64,000 nt of DNA, taken from positions 6,864,627 to 6,928,626 of the forward strand of contig NC_064048.1 in assembly GCF_932526225.1 (NCBI RefSeq), given 5' to 3'. This DNA comes from Nematostella vectensis. Lineage: Eukaryota > Cnidaria > Anthozoa > Actiniaria > Edwardsiidae. This document shows positions 38,301 through 47,300 of this stretch, piece by piece; within the stretch, counting starts at the first letter, position 1, and every line of letters starts with the position of its first letter. The notes below the pieces were generated by a model. The model ran no database searches and was not told where the DNA came from. It worked only from the letters and a program-made list of their open reading frames with translations. A program made the position numbers and the translations under genes.

Positions 38301-41300
38301 CCGCTCTTGAACTAAGAGATTATACGGAGATCCATCCGCTCTTGAACTAAGAGAAGGCCTCAGTGCATCACAAAATTGCGTGACAAGCCCCGTGACCTCA
38401 CCTTAACAAGTATATGGATTCTACGCTCCAGGAGGTACTATTCATTTAAAAGGCGGTTCACAAAATTGCGTGACAAGCTCAGTGACTTCACCTTAACAAG
38501 TATGCCGAGTCTGCGCTCCAGGAGGTACTATTCTTTTAAAAAGCGGTACGTCACCAAATTGCGTGACAATCCCCATAACCTCACCTTAACAAGTATGTCG
38601 AGTCTGCGCTCAAGGCCGTACTTCTCGTCTTCCAATAGCTTGACGATATCCGTGAACGTGGAACCCTCCATAGAGGGCGGTACGATGGTAGACTCGCCAC
38701 CACTCACTGCCATCTCCTCATCTCCAGGTAAATCTGGACATCAGGAGAGAGTCAGGGTAAGACATAATCATGCGAGACTAGAACAATACTCTTTTTTTCA
38801 CAAAACGCGATCGAATTTCCCCTTTTTAACTTGTTAGAGCAATTCATCAGATGCGTGTGTATCCTCACGCGTGTATAGGGTTTATAGACAGGTGATGGAA
38901 AATATAGTTTCGCAGCCGTCTGGAATTTAAAATATTGGGAACATTTGGAAACATTTCATTGACTATTAGCTATGACTATTTTTCGAAACTATGCTCAAAA
39001 GAGACAAGAGAAATCTTGGCTTCCTCGAGACTACGAATTTGGCTACGGTGTCCCAAATGCTGATTATCTACCGGGCATTGAATATACAAAGTAACTTTTC
39101 AATTTGGAAATGAATTCCAATCACTCCACCTTTCGCAAGACGCTCACAAACCAAAAAAAAGTAACAGGCGTATCTACGTTAATTTGAATGACGGTTTACC
39201 ATCCTCTTGTGGTGAATCCATCATTTTAGCCTTCTTCTCTTTGTCCGTGGTCCAGATAAAATCATCGAGAGCTTGCTGCAGCTCCTTGACTTTTGCATCT
39301 AACGCATCCTTCTCTTCCTCCACATGAACGGTCTTTATCTGTAGTGAGACTTTCTCTTCTCTCTCTCTTAGCAAGTAACCTTCCACTTCAGATAGATTCT
39401 CCCTAAGGTTCTCATTTGCCTCCACAAGTTCACTATATTTCCGATCCAAACCACTCTTCTCTTTCCCGATGAAGCTCTCCTTAAATGCAAGGTCCCCTAC
39501 ATCTTTCCTCAATTCCTCATTCAGACCTTTTTCCTTTTCAAACTCACTAGAGATTCGCTGTAGTTCTTGTCTAGTAGATTCAAGTTCTCGGGTCAGTTCC
39601 TCGACCCTTGTGTTTTGGTCAGAGGCGAACTGTTTCTCCTCCTTGGAGATTTTATCCTCATATTCGACATTCTGAAGTTGGACATGGCCTTTTTCCTCCT
39701 CAGATTCTACAAGCTTAATAGTCAAGTTCTTGTTTTCCTGTTCAAGCATAGTGCAACGCTCGGAAAGCTCCCTTAGCTTCTGTTGGTGCTGCTCAAGACT
39801 GGCCATTGTCTCACCGTGTTTCGCTTCTCTTGACTGAAGTGTTGCATTCTCGTCTTCTAATGTTGCAATCTTCTCTTTGAGTTTGCTCAAGTTGGCAGCC
39901 ACTGGTTTGCCCTAAAAATAAAAGTCGCTTTTAGCTTATTAATCCAGCAGACATATATTCCACGAGTAAATACATACTGCGTTCACACTTTAGCACCGAA
40001 GCATGTCCAGAGCTATCATGTTTCAAAACTTCAAAAATTACATAACACGTTTTGTTGAATCAAGAAATATGTTTTCTCCCTGTCCGCACGTAAATCCTTA
40101 CTTACGCTGAATTTTGGACATGTTCAGTTTAAACGCGTGAGGCGAGATATATATATACATATATATATAAAACACGGAAATGAGAACAGGGGTTTACAGC
40201 TAAAGTAGTATACTACACTTTTTTTTATATAAGAACTTCTAATTTTGAGTTGAGGCTGGGCTGTTCTTATTTTTGGAGCATTTTAAGGCTGAAAACATTC
40301 TTATAGATTGTCTTAAATTTCAGTGCATAAAAATATGATACTTCAAAAATTGTTAGAAAGAAAATTACAAATAAATAAATAAAAATGACATTTAAGGTTA
40401 TAAAACCACGATTATTACTTGTAACGCTGTAGCTTGTACTGTCATAAATTTATCTCATTGATGAATTATTGTTTGGGATAAAGTTTATTCTGCTCAAGCA
40501 TTCAGGTTTTTTGAAAAAAAAAGTAAAAAGACATACCTTTTTCAGCTGCTCCAGCTCTTGTGTCAACTTTTTCTTCTCCTTCTCTAAGCTCGTTATCTTC
40601 ATTTTCATCTGACCCTTTGCCTTCAGTAATTTTTCCTTCGCTTCCTTTGCCTCTTTGTTCCTCTCGGATACTTGAGTCCTTAATGGTTCCACATCTTTCA
40701 ATAATTTGTCCTTCTCGGCTGACATCCGCTCCAGCTCCGCATGCAAGGACCTCTCTGTTTCTTCGAAAACACGCTTCTCTTCCAAGAACTGCCTCTCTTT
40801 TTCGTTTTCCAAGAGCAGGAGTCTTTCATTGATAGCCTCATCTGACGTCTTTCCTGCGTTCTGAAGCTCGGTTCGCAAAGCTGCTAAGGCTTCTTCTTGG
40901 CTCTTTATAAACGCTTCTTGCTGTTGAACTTTGAGTTGTTTCTCGTTAAGTTCAGTTTCGTGTTTTTCCTGCACCGAGGTTAAATTAAGTCTCATATTAT
41001 TAATTATATCGTTCAATTCTAACTCCCGCTTTCCCCATTCGTCCTTCAGAAGTTCTATATCTTTCTTCAGATCATTTTCTGTTTGACCTAGCTTTGAAAT
41101 GGCAATCTCGTTGTCCTTTATAGTATTCTCTTTAAGTTGTAACCCCGCTTGCAATGATTCTACCATTTTATTTCGACTATTGATGATTTCTTCTTTTTCT
41201 TTGATTCTCTCCTCTAGAAAGTTGACAAGCTTCTCGCCCTCAGCTGAGACCTTTTGCCCGCTGTCTCCTTTGAAGTTCTTATCTTGCAAAGCCATCTTTA

Positions 41301-44300
41301 GCACACCAACAGCTTCATCTTTTGCCTGGTAAGATCGGACAATAACATCAGAACACTTTTGCATCTGTTCGATCCCCCGTAAGACCTGCCCTCCCCCTTT
41401 ACAGATGGAAATGTATAAATATATGGCTCAACCTAGTGAATACTAGTGTATAGGTACAAACCGAAATACTCTTTCGGTCGATTACGTAAAAATCCCGAAC
41501 GACCGGGCCACTTGAACATGAAAAAGCGAAAAAAAATTTCAACATTGTAAGAGCAGTGTGTTGGAAGTTTTTTCTAGGATGTGCAAGATGATCAAGAGTG
41601 GATAGCCTTTTGGATAGCTCGGTTTCTAATCGATGGTTTTCTCCTTAGCCAGTTGAGGTTTCCGTCGGCACACCAGATTGTTACGTAATCGATCGTAAGT
41701 AATTGACAATGTCAGATGTCAGTATTTACCTACCAGCGGATATAGCATAATCTTAAGTAAATTGCCAGCTGCATAATCTAGTAGATACAGTAGTTGATGT
41801 TACCTGGATGATGCTTGTCTTTTCGTCTAGTTGCTCCCTCAGCATGTGCTCCGTCTCCATGTAAGAGCGCTCAACCTCGGCTATCTCAGCTACAAGCCTT
41901 TGTTCCTTGGCAAGAATCTGGTCCTGCAGCATGCGTATCGTCGACTGATGATCTGCCTCTTGCTGTTCAAGCTGCTGCTTCAGGGATGTTATCTCTTGCT
42001 CCAGCTAAGAAATGGGAAAGGTTGAGGTAAAAACATAAGATCAGACTTGCGTTGCACTGTTGTTTTGGTTTTATTTTGGATATTGGAATCCTGGATTTTA
42101 TTTATTTTTTAATTAATCTAAAATTGCAATAGCAATAGAATGGGGCCGTTTTTATTACAGAATGGATTAAAGTTCATAGAAATCCAAGTGGTTTTAGTTT
42201 AAAATTGGCATATTTATGGGCAGCTTTAAAATATTCGTCAAAGTAGTCGGAATTTTGAGGTGCTATTTAATATTCAGTAATACAGCCTTCGTTTTTTTAT
42301 TTATTTTCCTTTTTTTCGTCATTAACCGGGACTTGAAACCGAAAAAAAACACCCTATTTGCACAAATACCATCGAAAATTTCATTCTAGCATCAAGGATA
42401 CAGGCACTTGCGGTTTATTAAGGGGATGTAGTACTTCGAGGATTGCAAGATTTCCAAAACGAGACTTCATTCAAAATCAAGAGCGGAAAACCTTGTGCTT
42501 CAATCACCGATTTTGCTCTAACTTGCTGCTTCTTCCTGGTTTCTCAACATTAATTATCTTCCTAATGGTCAAACGAAATCTGTAAGTTAGACATTAGATA
42601 TAATATTGATTTTTGTGAGTATCCTGTGAATTGAGAAGGAATCCAAGAAAAATACATTTCATAAAAGTTATTCCTGTAGCGAGGGAATGTATTTTTGTGA
42701 TGATCAAAGCCAGCAAGCTGAAGTATCTGAGCTTTTGTAAAAGTGAGGAAATAAAGAAGGAGATATTACTGTATTTCTATGATGTTGTTATTATTATATG
42801 TTATATTATTATGTTGTTATTATACAAGCTGGTGTCGGGATTTGAATCAAACGCAATATCACAGCTATTTTATCTCTCGTCGGTTTTTTCTTTTTAATTT
42901 GACTTCGCCGCTCAGACAAACAAAACAGTCAAACTTTTCAGGGATTTAGCTTTTTGTGAGTATATTTGCCAATCTTGGTAACTTAAGTTAGACCTGTTTT
43001 CTTCTTCCGTTTTTTACATGATATATTTTCATTCCTATCGAGTTGGCAAAACAACAACACACAACCCGCAGGGAGTAGGACAAAATAAAAGGAGCAAATC
43101 CTCACGCGCAGTGGTTGGGTGGTGGTTACTAAAAATAGCCGGATTCAGACGCGACATGGCGCGCGGGTAATACCAAAGTGTCCCTCTCTTATCTTATGCT
43201 CTCTTGCATAGATACATAAAATCATATCACTTAAGGAATGTCGATCAACAACTTTTTTGTTACTGCTTATCATTGAAAATACATTGGTTTATTTGCAAAG
43301 AAGCTTCAAAATAACAATCTACTAGCCTGATACGTTATTGACGAAGTTTGATTGATAATATATTGAAATCCGCTTGAAATAGCCAATGCAAATGGATGCT
43401 TTGTGTGCATGGTTGGCCTTCTTCAATACTCAAAAAAGCCATTCTATTATTCAAAGAGCAATTTTACATAACAATTCCAACCTTCCACTGTACTGTACTG
43501 TAGGTATTTTCTGAAGGTTGGCAACATCTCCGAATATATAGTGTTCAATGAGTACTGTACCTGGTCTTTTGCAGCCACAGCCTCCCTCTGGTCGTCAATC
43601 TCTTTCTGTAGCAGCTTGGTCTGCCTCTTGTGCTTCTCACACTCCTCGACAAGGGACTCAATCTTATTACTCATGGCCGCTACCTGTTCACGGAGCACCC
43701 CTACCATCTCATCAGCCCCGCCCTGGATGTCTTTCATTGACTGCAAATGCTCGATGACCTGATATTCAGAATAAAAGGTTACACCCTTTACAGTATATAG
43801 TATACTTTCAAGTACAGGACTATAAGCCCACGTGTATTGACTGGCACAACTGACTGTCTGTAACTGATGATGATTATGGTTATGATGACGACAATGATGA
43901 TGATGACGACAACAACGAGGATGATGAGAAGGTGGAAGAGGATGATCGTGATAAAAGCGTCATGATGATAGTGGAGCTGCAGCATTGCTAATGTTGATGG
44001 TGATGATTGTAAGAGAGTACTAGAAATTATGTTGTTGGGAATTACAATGATTGCTCACCGTAATTACGAAAGTACTGATTTGTGTAATTACTGTTGTAAC
44101 GACAACAAATAACATTCCTGACCTCATCCCTGTTACTAATCAGTCTTTTCTGCGCCTCCATTTTATCCATCAACTCCTGGACCGTCTTGTTCCTTTCCTC
44201 CACCAGCTGCTTGCCCTCTTCCTCCTTAATCTTCAAATTTTGAATCTCCATGATTTTCAAGGCTATTTCGTGCATGCATTTCTCTTCATTCTGCCGGCCC

Positions 44301-47300
44301 TCTATCACTAGGTCTTCTTCTCGTTTAAGGCTTACTTGAAGTTGCTGTGTTAAGGATTGTATGGCAGCATCTTTTTCACTCAGCAACTTGTCTATGTTTA
44401 AAGACTTTTTGGGTGAGCCTGAAGGCCTTGGGGTCTGAAACAACGACAACAAAAAATCAAACGCGTACCCAGGATTTGTAGGGGGGAGGAGAGGGAGGGG
44501 GGTGTCCGCAGTCATAGGTGCACCTATATGAAAAATAAGGATAGTTTTTAGCAGCCATGGGGGTTGCAGGCATATGTGACTGGACATTTGTGGTGAATTT
44601 TAGGAATCTGCAAACAATGGAATAACAACTCTACCTTTACAGAATACAGTGAGCTAACAATAAATATGAGGAAAAGGATCATAGAATTGATACCCTAAAA
44701 AATAGTTGTTAAAGTCCATATAACCTTTCAGAGTTGATAGACTTAAACAATTCTTTATATTTTCATCTTCCAAATGGTATGTGGTTCGTATGGACCCTAT
44801 AAAACACACGTTCGGGCGAATGTCTCAAATCTGTAATATTGGAGGTATTTTGGTCAACTATCGGAAAAAAGGCTGTGAACTGAAAGACCCGGGTCCAGTC
44901 ATTTGTGACGTAGATCGAGATGTCAACCAAATTACATGAGAAAACATATGCGCACGCTAAACCGGACCCCGTCTTCATGTCTTCTAAGTTATTGCTGAAG
45001 AACGTTATGTGGTTACAATTACTTTTACCGTCATCTTTATATCTCAACTGATTAGTCAAATGGTTGTCAAATGGAAACAAATCTGCAAATATTAGCAGAT
45101 ATTCTTTGAATTGTTTTTGCATTGTGCGCGAGAATGGTGACATTCTCACGGGAGTGCGCTGCTTTTGAAACCTACAACAAAACGATATTTTTTTTCCGCA
45201 TATTTTCAATTATTCTTCTCTTTATTGTGGGTAGCATTGCAATATAAAACAACTCGCCAATATTTTGTGGCATTGCCGTCTCTGAATTTTAACGGATTTA
45301 AGGAAAATGTTGTTTTAGATTTTCCTGCCAAAACTTGGAATTATTCACTCGATTCAATCTCCTTTCGCGCGGCCAGGAAAATTTTTTAAAGATCTGTAGA
45401 AAATTCAAATGTCAATCAAATTCAATTCCCTTTTCAGAATTTGAAAGTTTATCTATGCTTTGTTTTAGCTAGATTGATATAAGGGAAAGGTTTTAAGAAC
45501 TTTAAACACTGTATATCTGGTTCTTTTGAGGTTATAGATCCCTTAAGCTAGTGCCAATTAAAGTAGGATGTTAGTTGGAGCTACAGTAACACTAAATAAA
45601 TTTTAAAAGGAAATACAAGAAAAGTGAAAAGGAAACCTGTAGAAAACAGTAAAAACAAACAGTAGACAGACAGTGAAAGGCAGATCAGGAGATGGACGGG
45701 TGCAGACTACTGTAACAGATGGAGGGAACGAATTATAATGTTCAGGTAGAGATGTAGGCCTGTCCCCGGACCAATTCTGGCACAATGGGGTAAAGTTCAA
45801 TTGTAGTTACGCAATATGCAGGCTATTTGTAGACAAAACTATAAAGCATAAGCCAATTAGTTAAAAAAAATGCATTTTTGATCACAAATCTGTAAGTCAA
45901 AATATTTTTGTAGCCAAATAATAAATGTCCTGTTGAGATACAGTACTGCAATGGCATAAAAAAATCCCTTTAAGGGGTGTTCTGATTTTTTTCTCATAAA
46001 ATTCACTGCCCCTCCCCCCCCCAAAAAAAAAAGGTTCACTTCCGCACCCAATCCTGGGTACAGGGCTGCGGATGGACATGCAAACAGATCAACATGCAAT
46101 CCTCTCACCTCAGTTTCTCCACCAGGTGACCTCAGTGAGACTAGCTCCTCCTCCAGTCGGTTTATTTTGGCTTTGGCACCAGATTTGAGCTTGTTGAACT
46201 TGTGCTCATAATGACTTTTGCATTCCTAATAAAATCAAAATAAATTTCAAAATAAAATTTTTCTATCCATGTATGTAATCCCAAACCTCGACCTTATCAT
46301 TTACTCATTTATAACTCAAAGCATGTAATTATCCAATGAAATATCATAAGCCTTGATTTAAAGCTATTGTTTATATAAAGTAGACCTTACAAGAACTGGC
46401 TGTAAATATTTTGTATGCACTATCAGAACGGGACACAGGATACAAACAACCCATTAAAAGCTTTCATTAGTCAAACTAAAAGTTATCTACTTTATTATCA
46501 ATTCTGCATTCTGATTAGTTGATCTACAAGCGGGCTACATATTGCCTATTAGTAGCAAAGACTATCAGTCACAAATATTTAAAAGCTACAAAAACGCAAA
46601 TGATGATACCAGACAGCATTAATACAAATTGACCTAGTAATTGATTAGAATAAACAAAAATTTGAACTCAGGAGTCCATTTGAGCTCGAGGAACAATTGT
46701 TACCTGTATTTTTAAATATTTCTTTAACACCTTTGATACATACTTATTTAAAAAGACCATCAATAATAAAGTCTTACTTACAGACAAATTATTATTTTTG
46801 TTTTGTTTTTGTTTTTAGATATTCCACTTTTAACATTTATCAAGCGGGAATGTCTAATGTACAGTCAGTTTATACTTGGGGATGTGTTACCTCAAGCTCA
46901 GCATTCTTGTCTGCAAGCTGCTTTTGTAACACATCTACTGTTCTCTGAAGTCCTGGTTCCTCTGTACTCCCCTGATGTGACTCTAAGCCAGTGCTAGGAG
47001 GCTGGGGTGATCTATTTTTTAGCTCTGAAATCTCTTGCTAGAGATGCAAGTAGGATAAATCAAATGGGATGAATGATCAAGGCATGGGGTTCTCATTCAC
47101 TTTGAAAGCTTCAGCTCTCAAGTTGTGTGACTGACGTCATACTCGAAAAACCGGTTTAGACATGTAATTAGAGACTGGAACTGAAAAATGCTATTCGCCC
47201 AACCAAAGCCCCCTTGCTTCGCTCGTCACAGCATTTTGGCTGAGCCTCACTGGACAAGAGAAGTCTTTAGGCTCCAGTACCCAGGATACAAGAGTAAACC

